Source: Pannonibacter carbonis (lineage in GTDB: Bacteria > Pseudomonadota > Alphaproteobacteria > Rhizobiales > Stappiaceae). From it: DNA of 64,000 nucleotides. The DNA is taken from NCBI RefSeq assembly GCF_003012935.1, contig NZ_PUDR01000009.1, forward strand, positions 1-64,000. The letters run 5' to 3'. Positions 45,987 to 55,355 of the stretch are shown piece by piece (position 1 is the first letter of the stretch; the number at the start of each line of letters is the position of its first letter). A model generated the notes under the pieces. It saw nothing but the letters and a program-made list of their open reading frames with translations. It ran no database searches and had not been told where the DNA came from. The translations under genes and the position numbers were made by a program.

Positions 45987-46853
45987 ATGCGTCTCTTCGT
46001 CTTCGGCGTCGGGTTTTCGTCCCGCGGCTTCATCGAGCGGGTGAAGCACCGGTTCGAGTGGATCGGCGGCACGACGCGATCGCAGGACAAGGCCGAGCGG
46101 TTGCGCGCCATGGGCGTCGAGCCATTCCTGTTTGACGGCACTGCGCCAGGCGCCGGCGTTGCCGACGCGCTTGCAAGCGCCACCCATGTGCTGTTGTCGA
46201 TCGGACCGGACGAGGCCGGCGATCCGGCGCTGGTGCACCATGGCCGCGACATCGCCGCCGCCCGGCCGGAGTGGATCGGCTATCTGTCGACCGTCGGCGT
46301 CTATGGCGACCACGACGGCGCATGGGTGGACGAGGAGACCCCGTGCAAGCCGGTTTCCAAGCGCTCGGTGCAGCGCGTCGACGCTGAGAACGCCTGGCTC
46401 GCCTTCGGCCGGGAGGCTGACCTGCCGGTGCAGATCTTCCGCCTGTCGGGCATCTACGGCCCCGGGCGCAACGCCTTCGAGAACCTCAAGAAGGGCACGG
46501 CGAAACGGCTGATCAAGCCGGGGCAGGTGTTCAACCGCATCCATGTCGCCGATATTGCAGGCGCACTGGAGGCCTCCATGGCCCGGCCCCGCACGCGGAT
46601 CTTCAACGTCACCGACGACGAGCCCTGCCCGCCGCAGGACGTCGTCACCTATGCGGCCGAGCTGATGGGCGTGACGCCACAGCCCGAGCAGGACTTCGCC
46701 ACAGCTGAGCTGTCGCCCATGGCACGCTCGTTCTACGGCGAGAACAAGCGCGTCTCGAACGCGCGTGTGAAGGCCGAGCTGGGTTACAAGTTCCAGTTTC
46801 CCAACTACCGTGTCGCGCTGGAGGCGCTGATGGCGGCCGGCGAGGCTGATTGA
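45987..46853 (+). CDS. NAD-dependent epimerase/dehydratase-like protein (YeeZ type)
   Basis: The 288-residue Rossmann protein begins MRLFVFGVGFSSRGFIERV (dinucleotide-binding glycines) and has IGYLSTVGVYGDHDGAWVDE and FRLSGIYGPGRNAFENL, as in the extended SDR/YeeZ group of COG0451. The canonical Tyr-x-x-x-Lys catalytic motif is not clear, which is usual for this subgroup. Function is unknown. It lies 39 bp after the TrmH-family gene in the same direction and may be cotranscribed; it converges on the peroxiredoxin gene. Confidence 0.82.
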   Translation: MRLFVFGVGFSSRGFIERVKHRFEWIGGTTRSQDKAERLRAMGVEPFLFDGTAPGAGVADALASATHVLLSIGPDEAGDPALVHHGRDIAAARPEWIGYLSTVGVYGDHDGAWVDEETPCKPVSKRSVQRVDAENAWLAFGREADLPVQIFRLSGIYGPGRNAFENLKKGTAKRLIKPGQVFNRIHVADIAGALEASMARPRTRIFNVTDDEPCPPQDVVTYAAELMGVTPQPEQDFATAELSPMARSFYGENKRVSNARVKAELGYKFQFPNYRVALEALMAAGEAD

Positions 46854-46875
46854 GCCGCCAGCCGCCCTCGGAAAG

Positions 46876-47511
46876 TCACTTCGGCTGTGCAACCATGCGC
46901 AGGTAGGGCTTCAGCGTCTTCCAGCCGTCCGGGAACTTTGCCTTGGCCGCTTCATCGTTCAGCGAGGGAACGATGATGACGTCCTCGCCCGAGGTCCAGT
47001 TGGCCGGCGTCGCCACCTGATGCTTGGCGGTGAGCTGCAGCGAGTCGATAACGCGCAGCACTTCGTCGAAGTTGCGCCCCGTCGAGGCCGGATACTCGAT
47101 CTTCAGCTTCACCTTCTTGTCCGGGCCAATGATGAACAGCGAACGCACGGTGAAGGTGTCGCTGGCGTTCGGATGGATCATGCCATAGAGGCTCGCGACC
47201 GTGCGGGCGGGGTCGGCAATGAGCGGGAAGTTGAGGGCAACGCCTTGCGTTTCCTTGATGTCGCCGATCCAGGCATGGTGATCTGCGATCGGATCCACCG
47301 ACACGCCAAACACCTTGACGCCGCGCTTGTCGAACTCGTCCTTCAGCTTGGCAGTCATGCCAAGCTCGGTCGTGCAGACCGGCGTGAAGTCCTTCGGATG
47401 GGAAAACAGCACGGCCCAGTGGCCGTCGATCGCTTCATGGAAGCGCAGCGGGCCGGAGGTGGTGTCGACTTCGAAATCGGGGGCGAGATCGCCGAGAAGC
47501 AAGGCGGACAT
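46876..47511 (-). CDS. 1-Cys peroxiredoxin (Prx6 family)
   Basis: The 211-residue peroxidase reduces hydrogen peroxide and organic peroxides. The peroxidatic Cys46 lies in SHPKDFTPVCTTELG and is the only cysteine in the protein, defining the 1-Cys type, so an external thiol must recycle it. Other Prx6 motifs are FGVSVDPIADHHAWIGDI and FPLIADPARTVASLYGMI. The start at 47511 fits homologues; upstream ATGs in the frame precede the natural N-terminus. It diverges from the cold-shock-like gene across 357 bp. Confidence 0.94.
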   Translation of the reverse strand: MSALLLGDLAPDFEVDTTSGPLRFHEAIDGHWAVLFSHPKDFTPVCTTELGMTAKLKDEFDKRGVKVFGVSVDPIADHHAWIGDIKETQGVALNFPLIADPARTVASLYGMIHPNASDTFTVRSLFIIGPDKKVKLKIEYPASTGRNFDEVLRVIDSLQLTAKHQVATPANWTSGEDVIIVPSLNDEAAKAKFPDGWKTLKPYLRMVAQPK

Positions 47512-47868
47512 GAGACTTCCTTTTTTGACAGGCAGAGCACCGGGCCAGGGCCCGGACATGCAATCAAGAACCAACCCCCTGTTACCTATCACAGGGTGAA
47601 TGCGCTGACGCCCCTTGAAATTGCCGCAGTCATGTACCACCTTAGCGTGGCGAGTGAGTGTTGCATCCCGTTCTGGATGCGCCTTGTGGCAATCTGCCAG
47701 CGAATTAACCGCTGATTAACCAGAAGTCCGCAAACTTGCGTAAGGTTGCCACAAGCCAAAGCTGGCTAGATGCGGCGACGTTTCAATCAAAACTGTCATC
47801 AAGACGTTTCAAAGTCCGGCTAGACAGCCGGTGTATAAGACGTAGTGAGTATTAACGGAAGTAAGTCC
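47512..47868. other. 357-bp divergent promoter region, peroxiredoxin / cold-shock-like gene
   Basis: It contains the CtrA-type full site at 47705-47720 and a TTAAC half-site near 47853. No gene is supported here. Confidence 0.6.
47705..47720 (+). promoter_or_regulatory. CtrA-type full site TTAA-N7-TTAAC
   Basis: TTAACCGCTGATTAAC matches the CtrA consensus exactly: TTAA, seven bases (CCGCTGA), TTAAC. It lies 149 bp upstream of the cold-shock-like ATG and 194 bp upstream of the divergent peroxiredoxin start. Confidence 0.65.
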
Positions 47869-48069
47869 ATGGATCATGGAAACGTAAAATGGTTCGACAT
47901 GCACCGAGGTATCGGTGCAATCGAACCGCAGGAAGGCGATGATGTGCTGGTCGAGATCGACAGCCTCCGCCGCTCCGGTATCGAGACGCTGAAGGAGGGC
48001 CAGCTTGTGGCCTTCGACATGGCGTTCCGGGCCGGGCGAGGCCTTGCCGAGCATGTGAAGGTCCTCTGA
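47869..48069 (+). CDS. Divergent cold-shock-domain protein lacking RNA-binding aromatics
   Basis: The 66-residue protein aligns along its length with CspA (GNVKWFD..., LKEGQLVAFD...) and keeps the Trp-Phe of strand 1. However, RNP1 KGFGFI is RGIGAI, and RNP2 VFVHF is VLVEI. The positions equal to Phe18, Phe20, Phe31, His33 and Phe34 of CspA are all replaced, so normal stacking on single-stranded RNA should be lost. It may bind a different partner. A CtrA-type site lies upstream and a good terminator follows, so it is a single-gene unit. Confidence 0.85.
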   Translation: MDHGNVKWFDMHRGIGAIEPQEGDDVLVEIDSLRRSGIETLKEGQLVAFDMAFRAGRGLAEHVKVL

Positions 48070-48136
48070 CGGCCAAGCCCGCAGCGCGCCTTCCCGGCTG
48101 CTGCTGCAAGGGCTTCTGTCACGGTCTTAAACGACG

Positions 48137-48163
48137 AAGGGCGGAGTGATCCGCCCTTTTTTG
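48137..48163 (+). terminator. Rho-independent terminator after cold-shock-like gene
   Basis: GGGCGGA (48139-48145) pairs with TCCGCCC (48150-48156) around GTGA and is followed by six T. Confidence 0.9.
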
Positions 48164-48190
48164 TTGTCCCAAATATCCCGCTGCAAATTG

Positions 48191-49516
48191 TCAGGCAGCG
48201 TCTCGCCCTTCCAGGGGGCCGCGTTTCAGTGATTGTACAAAGCGGGCCACAACTTCCGTCAGTTCGCCAGCCGTCTGCGCGACATTGCTCGCGGAGTGAA
48301 GCACTGTCTCGGCCGAGTCCTGGGTACTGCTGACCGCATTGCTCACCCCGACCACGTTGTCACTGACCTCGCTCGTGCGCTGCGCTGTCGTCTCCACGGT
48401 CGTGGCGATCTCGGCTGTCGCGCGGCTCTGCTCGCCGGAGGCGGAGGCGATGATCGACGTGATGCCCTCGATCTCGGCAATCGTGGTCGACACCGTGTCG
48501 AATGCGAAGACCGTTTCCCGGCTGGCGCTTTCCACCTCGGCGAGGGACTCCGTGATTTCCTTGGTCGCTTTTGCCGTCTGGCCAGCCAACTGTTTGACTT
48601 CATTGGCGACAACGGCGAAGCCGCGCCCCATTTCACCCGCGCGTGCGGCCTCGATTGTGGCGTTGAGGGCCAGCAAGTTTGTCTGGTCGGCGATGTCGGA
48701 GATGAGGGCGATGATCGCCGAAATGGCTTCTGTCGATGCCGACAGACCCTTTGCTTTCGCCTGTCCTTGTTCCACCTGCTGGACGGCCTGCCGTGCGATG
48801 GTGGCCGAGCGGTTGATCTGGGCACCGATCTCGCGCGCGGACTGGGACAGGCGATCGGTCGCTTCGGAAGCGACGCGGACATTTTCCGAGGCCTCTTCGG
48901 TGGCAGTTGCGACGGTTGTCATCCGCTCCGTGTTCGATTGCGCAACCTCATTCAGGTTGCGCGCGGTCCCGGTCATGTCACCGGCCGCCTCTGCCAGTTT
49001 CCGCGCGATCTCGTTGACCTCGGCTTCGAATGCACCGGTGGAATGATGAAAGGCACCAACACGGCCCTGGATGGTTTCGGTGGCCTTGTTCATGATTTCG
49101 GCACTGCGCAGAAATGCACCTGCAAGCCCGCCAGGCTGGATGCGGCGATAATATCGGTTCTCGTGGATCGCCGACATGGAAGCGGCGGCTTCCCGCATGA
49201 AGGCATCCGTCCGGTCGATCAGGTGGTTCAGCGCCAGCAGCAGGTCGCCAAGGTCACCTTTTGCTGACAGGTCATTGGCCCGAACTTCGAAGTCGCCCCA
49301 GCCAACGCGTGTACAGACATCCACCGCATGGGCGATGGCGGCGCGGCTCCGCAGCAGCAAGATGACTGCCAGGACCAGAAGGCCAGACGCGGCAAAGGCC
49401 GAGGTCGCGGCAAGTCCCGGAGCCCCGGTCAGGGCAGCGGCTGCAGACATCAGACATGCGCCAAGCGCAAGGACAATGGCGACGAGCGCCTTAGAGAGTG
49501 TGGATGAATTCATCAT
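48191..49516 (-). CDS. Methyl-accepting chemotaxis protein 4, partner of PAS protein (split Aer)
   Basis: The 441-residue receptor has two closely spaced membrane helices (about 8-29 and 36-55) with almost no periplasmic loop, a HAMP-like linker, and a signalling domain with [32 protein letters not shown]. It lacks a sensor domain of its own. The gene upstream, overlapping by 26 bp, encodes a lone Aer-type PAS protein, so the pair looks like Aer divided into two polypeptides, as in CetA/CetB of Campylobacter. It should report redox or energy state. Confidence 0.92.
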   Translation of the reverse strand: MMNSSTLSKALVAIVLALGACLMSAAAALTGAPGLAATSAFAASGLLVLAVILLLRSRAAIAHAVDVCTRVGWGDFEVRANDLSAKGDLGDLLLALNHLIDRTDAFMREAAASMSAIHENRYYRRIQPGGLAGAFLRSAEIMNKATETIQGRVGAFHHSTGAFEAEVNEIARKLAEAAGDMTGTARNLNEVAQSNTERMTTVATATEEASENVRVASEATDRLSQSAREIGAQINRSATIARQAVQQVEQGQAKAKGLSASTEAISAIIALISDIADQTNLLALNATIEAARAGEMGRGFAVVANEVKQLAGQTAKATKEITESLAEVESASRETVFAFDTVSTTIAEIEGITSIIASASGEQSRATAEIATTVETTAQRTSEVSDNVVGVSNAVSSTQDSAETVLHSASNVAQTAGELTEVVARFVQSLKRGPLEGRDAA

Positions 49517-50018
49517 AGCTCGTGCCCTTGTCCTGCAGCAGCCCGGTCAGGAGGGCATGTCCGGCCTGCATCCCGATCTTCCGGTCCGGAGCCTGGCGTT
49601 CTGCTTCCAGCAGCCTTTCGTAAAGCGGAGTGATGGTATCGCGGATAAGCGTCGGATTGGGGACGCGCCGATTGGAGTGATAACCAACCATCCGGCCAGC
49701 CGCGTCGTAGGACGGGGTCACATGCGCCAGGACCCAGTAGTGGTCGCCATTCGCGCACATGTTCTTGACATAGGCGAACACCTCGCCGCCCGCCTCGATT
49801 GTATCCCAGAGCAGCTTGAACACGCAGCGGGGCATGTCTGGGTGACGGATGAGGCTGTGCGGGGCGCCGTCGAGGTCTGCCCCGGAATAGCCGGCGATGT
49901 CCCGGAAGATCCGGTTGGTGTAGGTGATCCGGCCCTTCAGGTCAGTCTTGGAGACAATCAGATCCTTGTCGCTGAAAAATCGCTCCACGCCTGTTGGCAG
50001 GACTTTCTGCTTTGCCAT
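49491..50018 (-). CDS. Aer-type PAS domain protein (FAD redox sensor)
   Basis: The 175-residue soluble protein is one PAS domain (about 15-120) with motifs nearly identical to E. coli Aer: [33 protein letters not shown] and [19 protein letters not shown]. These mark the FAD-binding PAS fold of aerotaxis sensors. A short C-terminal helical part follows. It has no membrane segment or signalling domain and overlaps the receptor gene by 26 bp, indicating tight coupling. Together they would sense electron-transport state. Confidence 0.93.
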   Translation of the reverse strand: MAKQKVLPTGVERFFSDKDLIVSKTDLKGRITYTNRIFRDIAGYSGADLDGAPHSLIRHPDMPRCVFKLLWDTIEAGGEVFAYVKNMCANGDHYWVLAHVTPSYDAAGRMVGYHSNRRVPNPTLIRDTITPLYERLLEAERQAPDRKIGMQAGHALLTGLLQDKGTSYDEFIHTL

Positions 50019-50455
50019 GTGGTTTGTCTCGGTGTCAGGCGCCCAGGAAGCGCCTCCGGTTCCTGTAGATGTGTGACCTCTTGAGGTCGATCAGCCGCAC
50101 ATTGTCGGGAAACAGTGCCGCATATGTCGTTAATCAAGGATGAAGCCGGCTTCGAAACTGTAATCCAGGAACAGGAGCATCACGAAGACTGATATGGGAG
50201 ACAATATAATTCAAATCGAGATATTTAAGTCTATTTTGTGTGGTATAGATTTTGATACCGTAAAAACATCAATAGCCTGGTCTGGTACAGGATCGAAATT
50301 TCTGGATACCGAAGTTGCGTCTCGGCGGAAAGGGCAGGAGCCGCAGTCTTGCCGTTGCGTTTGCGCCCCGTCCTTTTTCGTTGACGTAGCGTTGTCATCT
50401 CCTTCCAATGAAGCGGGGCCATAGTGCTCCACCATATGGCGGTGGAGGGGAGAGC
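50019..50455. other. 437-bp AT-rich intergenic region before the radical SAM gene
   Basis: This divergent region (PAS gene minus, radical SAM gene plus) is clearly AT-richer than its neighbours between 50160 and 50320. It contains GGTAT-N8-ATACC at 50242-50259 and a TTAA half-site near 50132. A 76-codon open frame at 50194 gives no recognisable protein and is probably chance. Confidence 0.5.
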
Positions 50456-52081
50456 ATGAGCGACGGGACGACGCCCGCAGGGCAGGCATGCAAGGCCCTG
50501 CTCATTTACCCGCGGTTCAACGCCGGTTCCTTCTGGAACTACCAGGCAACCTGCGAACTGATCGGTGCCAAATATCCCGCCCCGCCGCTCGGCCTCATCA
50601 CGGTGGCCGCCATGCTTCCAGGGTCGTGGGACGTACAACTGGTGGACCGCAACACCGATGAACTGACCGACGATCATCTTGCCTGGGCTGATGTGGTTCT
50701 GACCGGCGGCATGCTGCCCCAGCAAGGCGACACCCTGGCGCTGATCCGGCGTTGCCGTGCGGCTGGGGTGCCGGTGGTTGTCGGCGGACCAGATGCGACC
50801 TCCAGTCCGCATGTCTATGAGGAGGCTGATTTCCGGGTGCTTGGAGAGGCTGAAGGCATCTTGTCTGCGTTTCTCGATGCCTGGGGCCGGGGTGAGAGAC
50901 AGGGAACCTTCACAGCGGAGAAATTCAAGGCGGATGTAACCACAAGCCCGGTCCCCCGCTTCGATCTCCTGAATTTCAGCAATTACGTCCAGGTCAATGT
51001 CCAGTATTCGCGCGGCTGTCCATTCACCTGCGAATTTTGCGACATCATCGAGCTTTACGGGCGGAAGCCCCGGACAAAGACCAACGAACAGATGCTGGCC
51101 GAACTCGGTCGCCTGCATGCCCTCGGCTACCGAGGTCATGTCGATTTTGTCGATGACAACCTGATCGGCAACAAGAAGGCAGTAAAGGCTTTCCTACCTG
51201 CCCTTGCCGAATGGCAACGGCAGCGGAAACGGCCGTTCGAAATGTCGACTGAGGCATCCCTCAACCTGGCGGACGATGACGAACTGCTCTCCCTCATGCA
51301 GGAAGCGGGCTTCTTCTCGGTCTTCATCGGCATTGAAAGTCCCGATCCCGACGTTCTCAACGCCACCCGCAAGAAGCAGAACACCCGGCGCGATATCGCC
51401 AAGAGCGTTCACAAGATTTATGGCGCCGGCATCTGGGTTCTGGCCGGTTTTATCGTCGGCTTTGACGAGGAAAATGACCGGGTCGCCGAGGAAATTTCAG
51501 CCCTGATCGAGGAAGCGGCGATCCCGGTGTCCATGGTGGGCCTGCTGTATGCCCTTCCCAACACACAGCTGACTCGCCGGCTGGAGCGGGAAGGGCGTTT
51601 GCATGCTGAGTTCGACATTTCCAATGCGGAAACCGACCAGATGGGCGACCAGTGCACGTCGGGCCTGAACTTCGACACGAGGCGCTCGCGCGCCAGTATT
51701 CTGCGCGACTATCGTAAGATCGTCGACGACATCTACACGCCCGAGGCATATTTCCGGCGGGTGCGGCGGGTTGCTGATCTCCTCCGCTTGGATGGGGCAA
51801 ATGGCCAGCTTCTGGGGGCTGGGCTCTTCCATGACCTGAAACTGTTCGGCCGCCTGCTCTGGTCAATGAGTATTCGGCACCCACAGTTCCGGGGGCCGTT
51901 CTGGCGGACCTTGGCCTATGCCGCCTCCCGCGATCTGCGCTCGATCAAGCCCGTGCTGATGATGATGGCACTCTATGTCCACCTCGGGCCGTTTTCCCGC
52001 TATGTCATGAGCGAGATCGACAAGCAGATCGAGGATGTCGAGCAGGGGCGCTGGACCAGGCCAACTGCTTCGGCAGCTTGA
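50456..52081 (+). CDS. B12-binding radical SAM protein (DUF4070 type)
   Basis: The 541-residue enzyme has an N-terminal cobalamin-binding Rossmann domain (residues ~1-150, with PRFNAGSFWNYQ and PPLGLITVAAMLPGSWDVQLVDRN). A radical SAM barrel follows, with the cluster motif RGCPFTCEFCDII (CxxxCxxC, about 180-192), FVDDNLIGNKKAVKAFL and IGIESPDPDVLNATRK. The C-terminal DUF4070 region follows. Relatives include hopanoid C2-methylase HpnP and other methylases, but no hopanoid genes are near, so the substrate is open. GGAGGGGAGAG precedes the ATG at 50456. Confidence 0.88.
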   Translation: MSDGTTPAGQACKALLIYPRFNAGSFWNYQATCELIGAKYPAPPLGLITVAAMLPGSWDVQLVDRNTDELTDDHLAWADVVLTGGMLPQQGDTLALIRRCRAAGVPVVVGGPDATSSPHVYEEADFRVLGEAEGILSAFLDAWGRGERQGTFTAEKFKADVTTSPVPRFDLLNFSNYVQVNVQYSRGCPFTCEFCDIIELYGRKPRTKTNEQMLAELGRLHALGYRGHVDFVDDNLIGNKKAVKAFLPALAEWQRQRKRPFEMSTEASLNLADDDELLSLMQEAGFFSVFIGIESPDPDVLNATRKKQNTRRDIAKSVHKIYGAGIWVLAGFIVGFDEENDRVAEEISALIEEAAIPVSMVGLLYALPNTQLTRRLEREGRLHAEFDISNAETDQMGDQCTSGLNFDTRRSRASILRDYRKIVDDIYTPEAYFRRVRRVADLLRLDGANGQLLGAGLFHDLKLFGRLLWSMSIRHPQFRGPFWRTLAYAASRDLRSIKPVLMMMALYVHLGPFSRYVMSEIDKQIEDVEQGRWTRPTASAA

Positions 52082-52102
52082 TATGACGCGCAGATACCGC
52101 GC

Positions 52103-52402
52103 TTAAAATCCCTGAAACATGAAATCTGTTGCCGCGACAATCGCGTCCGCATGCCGTGACAGATCGGCAACCACGTCTCCGATCTCGGTCAGGGGCACGG
52201 CGGCGATGTGCTGCGACAGCAGCGCATAGGACACGCCGCCGATTTCGAACACCGGATTGATCTGGCGGATGGTTTGTCCAAGTTCGGCGACGGGAACCAG
52301 CGGTACCAGCACCCGGGTCGTCAGCTTGTCGAGGAGATTGGCCTGCAGTTCAAGGCCGAGCACAGGGCTGTTGCGCAGGCGGCGCACCTGGAAACGGGCC
52401 AT
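52103..52402 (-). CDS. ccdB: CcdB-family toxin
   Basis: A 99-residue toxin of the CcdB family, which poisons DNA gyrase. It has the conserved start ARFQVRRL, a central LGLELQANLLDKLTTRVLVPLVP and the C-terminal DADAI-like SRHADAIVAATDFMFQGF. In F-plasmid CcdB the last three residues WGI are critical for gyrase poisoning; here the end is QGF. It overlaps the antitoxin stop by one base (ATGA), keeping toxin translation tied to antitoxin. The stop lies 21 bp from the convergent radical SAM gene. Confidence 0.88.
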   Translation of the reverse strand: MARFQVRRLRNSPVLGLELQANLLDKLTTRVLVPLVPVAELGQTIRQINPVFEIGGVSYALLSQHIAAVPLTEIGDVVADLSRHADAIVAATDFMFQGF

Positions 52403-52632
52403 CAGAACGTCCGGAACCGGTTCAGCGGAAGGCCGTTTCGGGCCACCCAGTCGTTGGCGGCCTCGAAGCCTTCAGCATTCTCCAGTCGCCAGAGCCGTTC
52501 CTTTTCGTCCTGGATAGCCCGGTCGATACCAGCCTCAGCAGCCCGGACAACATCCAGTTTGAGGTCAAGCGCACGAGCCATCAACTTGCTGTTGACGGCA
52601 ATCGTTTCTCGCATTGGCGGCTTTTGCGACAT
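52402..52632 (-). CDS. ccdA: CcdA-family antitoxin
   Basis: The 76-residue antitoxin has an N-terminal ribbon-helix-helix DNA-binding domain (RETIAVNSKLMARALDLKLDVVRAAEAGID) and a C-terminal toxin-binding tail (ENAEGFEAANDWVARNGLPLNRFR), typical of CcdA (NDWVERNGLPL motif). The ATG at 52632 is chosen to fit the family; a longer frame upstream is not plausible. A 15-bp inverted repeat just upstream is the likely autoregulatory operator. The pair sits 63 bp downstream of lepA. Confidence 0.9.
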   Translation of the reverse strand: MSQKPPMRETIAVNSKLMARALDLKLDVVRAAEAGIDRAIQDEKERLWRLENAEGFEAANDWVARNGLPLNRFRTF

Positions 52633-52651
52633 CTTACCCTCGCAGACCCGA

Positions 52652-52666
52652 TACCGAAAAACGGTA
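52652..52666. promoter_or_regulatory. Inverted repeat upstream of ccdAB
   Basis: TACCG (52652-52656) and CGGTA (52662-52666) form a 5-bp inverted repeat with an AAAAA spacer, 20 bp upstream of the ccdA start, in keeping with an operator for the RHH antitoxin. Confidence 0.5.
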
Positions 52667-52694
52667 GCACGGCACCGGGCTGCAAGAGAAGGGA

Positions 52695-54500
52695 TCACTC
52701 TTCCATCTTGAGTGCCTTGATGAAGGCCTCCTGCGGGATCTCGACCTTGCCGAACTGCCGCATCCGCTTCTTGCCTTCCTTCTGCTTTTCCAGAAGCTTG
52801 CGCTTGCGGGTGGCGTCGCCGCCGTAGCACTTGGCGGTCACGTCCTTGCGCAGGGCGGCGAGGGTTTCACGGGCGATCACCCGGGCGCCGATGGCGGCCT
52901 GGATCGGGATCTTGAACATGTGCCGCGGGATCAGGTCCTTCAGCTTCTCGCACATGGCACGGCCGCGACGTTCGGACTGCGAGCGATGGATCAACATCGA
53001 CAGGGCGTCGACCGGCTCCTCGTTGACGAGGATCGACATCTTGACGAGGTCGCCTTCGCGATAGTCCGTCAGGGTGTAGTCGAAGGACGCATAGCCCTTG
53101 GAGATGGACTTCAGCCGGTCGTAGAAATCGAAGACGACCTCGTTCAGCGGCAGGTCATAGGTGACCATCGCGCGCGAACCGACATAGGAAAGGTCAATCT
53201 GGACGCCGCGCCGATCCTGGCACAGCTTGAGGATCGCACCGAGATACTCGTCCGGCGTCATGATGTTGGCGCGGATCCACGGCTCGCGGATTTCCTTGAT
53301 CTTGACCACATCCGGCATGTCGGCCGGGTTGTGCAGGTCAACCTCGGTGCCGTCCGTCAGGGTCATCTGATAGACCACCGACGGAGCGGTTGCGATCAGG
53401 TCCAGATCGAACTCGCGCGACAGGCGCTCCTGGATGATTTCCAGGTGCAGCAGCCCAAGGAAGCCGCAGCGGAAGCCGAAGCCGAGCGCTGCCGACGTCT
53501 CCATCTCGAAGGAGAAGCTGGCGTCATTGAGGCGCAGCTTGCCGACGGCCGCGCGCAGATCCTCGAAATCGGCTGCATCGACCGGGAACAGGCCGCAGAA
53601 CACCACCGGCTGGGCCGGCTTGAAGCCCGGCAGGGCTTCGGCGCAGGGCTTGCGCTCGTCCGTGATCGTGTCACCGACGCGGGTGTCGGCCACTTCCTTG
53701 ATCGAGCCGGTGAAGACGCCGATCTCGCCAGGGCCGAGTTCCTCGAAGGTGACAAATTTCGGCGTCATGACGCCGATGCGGTCGACTTCATAGGCCGCAT
53801 TGGTGCCCATCATGCGGATGCGCTGGCCGCGCTTCATCGTGCCGTCGATGATGCGCACGAGCACCATCACGCCGAGATAGGCGTCGTACCAGCTGTCGAC
53901 CAGCATCGCCTTCAGCGGCGCATCGTGGTCGCCCTTGGGGGCTGGCAGCTTGTGGACGATGGCTTCCAGCACATCGTCGATGCCGAGGCCGGTCTTGGCC
54001 GAGATCATCACGGCTTCCGACGCGTCGATGCCGATCACTTCCTCGATCTGCTCCTTCACCCGGTCCGGCTCGGCGGCGGGAAGGTCGATCTTGTTGAGGA
54101 CCGTGACGATCTCGTGGTTGTTGTCGATCGCCTGGTAGACGTTGGCCAGCGTCTGCGCTTCCACGCCCTGGCTGGCGTCCACCACCAGCAGCGAACCTTC
54201 GCAGGCGGCCAATGAGCGCGACACTTCATAGGCGAAGTCGACGTGGCCCGGCGTGTCGATGAGGTTCAGCGTGTATTGCTTGCCGTCCTTGGCGTTGTAG
54301 ACCAGGCGCACGGTCTGCGCCTTGATCGTAATGCCGCGTTCGCGCTCGATGTCCATCGAGTCGAGAACCTGATCGGTCATCTCCCGGTCCGTCATCGTGC
54401 CCGTCATCTGGATGAGACGGTCGGCGAGAGTGGACTTGCCGTGGTCGATATGGGCCACGATGGAGAAGTTGCGAATATTGGAAATGGGCTGGCTCGTCAT
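52695..54500 (-). CDS. lepA: Translation elongation factor 4 (LepA)
   Basis: The 601-residue ribosomal GTPase can back-translocate stalled ribosomes. G motifs are present: AHIDHGKST (G1, residues ~14-22), DTPGHVDF (G3) and [10 protein letters not shown] (G4). Domains II, III and V follow, and the LepA-specific C-terminus ends with [22 protein letters not shown]. The ATG at 54500 is chosen to match LepA starts ([12 protein letters not shown]). The frame extends 33 codons upstream without sense. Normal length. Confidence 0.98.
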   Translation of the reverse strand: MTSQPISNIRNFSIVAHIDHGKSTLADRLIQMTGTMTDREMTDQVLDSMDIERERGITIKAQTVRLVYNAKDGKQYTLNLIDTPGHVDFAYEVSRSLAACEGSLLVVDASQGVEAQTLANVYQAIDNNHEIVTVLNKIDLPAAEPDRVKEQIEEVIGIDASEAVMISAKTGLGIDDVLEAIVHKLPAPKGDHDAPLKAMLVDSWYDAYLGVMVLVRIIDGTMKRGQRIRMMGTNAAYEVDRIGVMTPKFVTFEELGPGEIGVFTGSIKEVADTRVGDTITDERKPCAEALPGFKPAQPVVFCGLFPVDAADFEDLRAAVGKLRLNDASFSFEMETSAALGFGFRCGFLGLLHLEIIQERLSREFDLDLIATAPSVVYQMTLTDGTEVDLHNPADMPDVVKIKEIREPWIRANIMTPDEYLGAILKLCQDRRGVQIDLSYVGSRAMVTYDLPLNEVVFDFYDRLKSISKGYASFDYTLTDYREGDLVKMSILVNEEPVDALSMLIHRSQSERRGRAMCEKLKDLIPRHMFKIPIQAAIGARVIARETLAALRKDVTAKCYGGDATRKRKLLEKQKEGKKRMRQFGKVEIPQEAFIKALKMEE

Positions 54501-54670
54501 GGTCGAGCGTTTACCACTCCCTTTGATTTGCGCAAAGGGGATTGCACGGCGAAGACGCGGAGAATTTGCGCTTTCCCGGGCGAAACAGTCTGCCGGCAAA
54601 CGCCGTATTCCATTCAGGCAGCAAACCGGATAGGCCGAAGGCAGATCCTCGCTGACAAGGACAAACTGGA

Positions 54671-55198
54671 ATGCTGATCCGCCCTGCTTCGTTCGATGAC
54701 GTCCCCGCCCTTCTTGACATCCACAATGACGCCGTCCGCCGCCTCGCCGCGATCTGGACGGACAAGCAGGAAACGCTGGCCGAGCGTCAGGCCTGGTTCA
54801 ATGGCCGGTCCGGTGCCGGCCTGCCGGTGATCGTGGCCGTTGACGAAGCCGGAACGATCCTTGGCTACGGCAGCTATGGTCCCTTCCGCGCCAAGGAGGG
54901 CTATCGGCTGACCATGGAGCATTCAGTCTATGTGACTGAGGCGGCGCAGGGTCGGGGTGTTGGCAAGGCGCTTATGCAGCGGCTCATCGCCGAAGCAAAG
55001 ACCGCAGGTGTCCATGTGCTCGTCGGCGCAATCGATTCCGAGAATGCAGCATCAATCGCCCTGCACGCAGGTCTGGGGTTCGAGACGACCGGACGTCTGC
55101 CGCAAGTCGGCTTCAAGTTCGGCCGCTGGCTCGATCTTGTGCTGATGACCCTGATCCTGGATGATGCAAAGCCGCCCGCCGCCGGATCGGCTGTCTGA
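54671..55198 (+). CDS. GNAT acetyltransferase (phosphinothricin acetyltransferase-like)
   Basis: The 175-residue acetyltransferase begins [23 protein letters not shown] and has the GNAT acetyl-CoA loop [23 protein letters not shown] (R/Q-x-x-G-x-G/A), then [43 protein letters not shown]. This layout is typical of the Pat/YncA subfamily that acetylates phosphinothricin, methionine sulfone or related amino acids. It diverges from lepA across 170 bp. The natural substrate is unknown. Confidence 0.9.
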   Translation: MLIRPASFDDVPALLDIHNDAVRRLAAIWTDKQETLAERQAWFNGRSGAGLPVIVAVDEAGTILGYGSYGPFRAKEGYRLTMEHSVYVTEAAQGRGVGKALMQRLIAEAKTAGVHVLVGAIDSENAASIALHAGLGFETTGRLPQVGFKFGRWLDLVLMTLILDDAKPPAAGSAV

Positions 55199-55355
55199 GC
55201 TGCTGCCTCCCAAGTTTGCTGCGTAGTGAAGGCTCGACAGGCAAGTTTATCCATGATTTTGTAATCCGCGAGCACCGTCTCGTCTGGTTTATTCGGGAGT
55301 GTCGCTGTTAGCCGGGCACCGTCCAGGCAAGCAGATGCCCCTCCCTGACCATGGA

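Noticed and set aside
50456-52081. Assignment of the B12-radical SAM protein as hopanoid C2-methylase HpnP
   Set aside because: The domain layout fits but is shared by many methylases, and no hopanoid genes are nearby. The evidence does not separate them.
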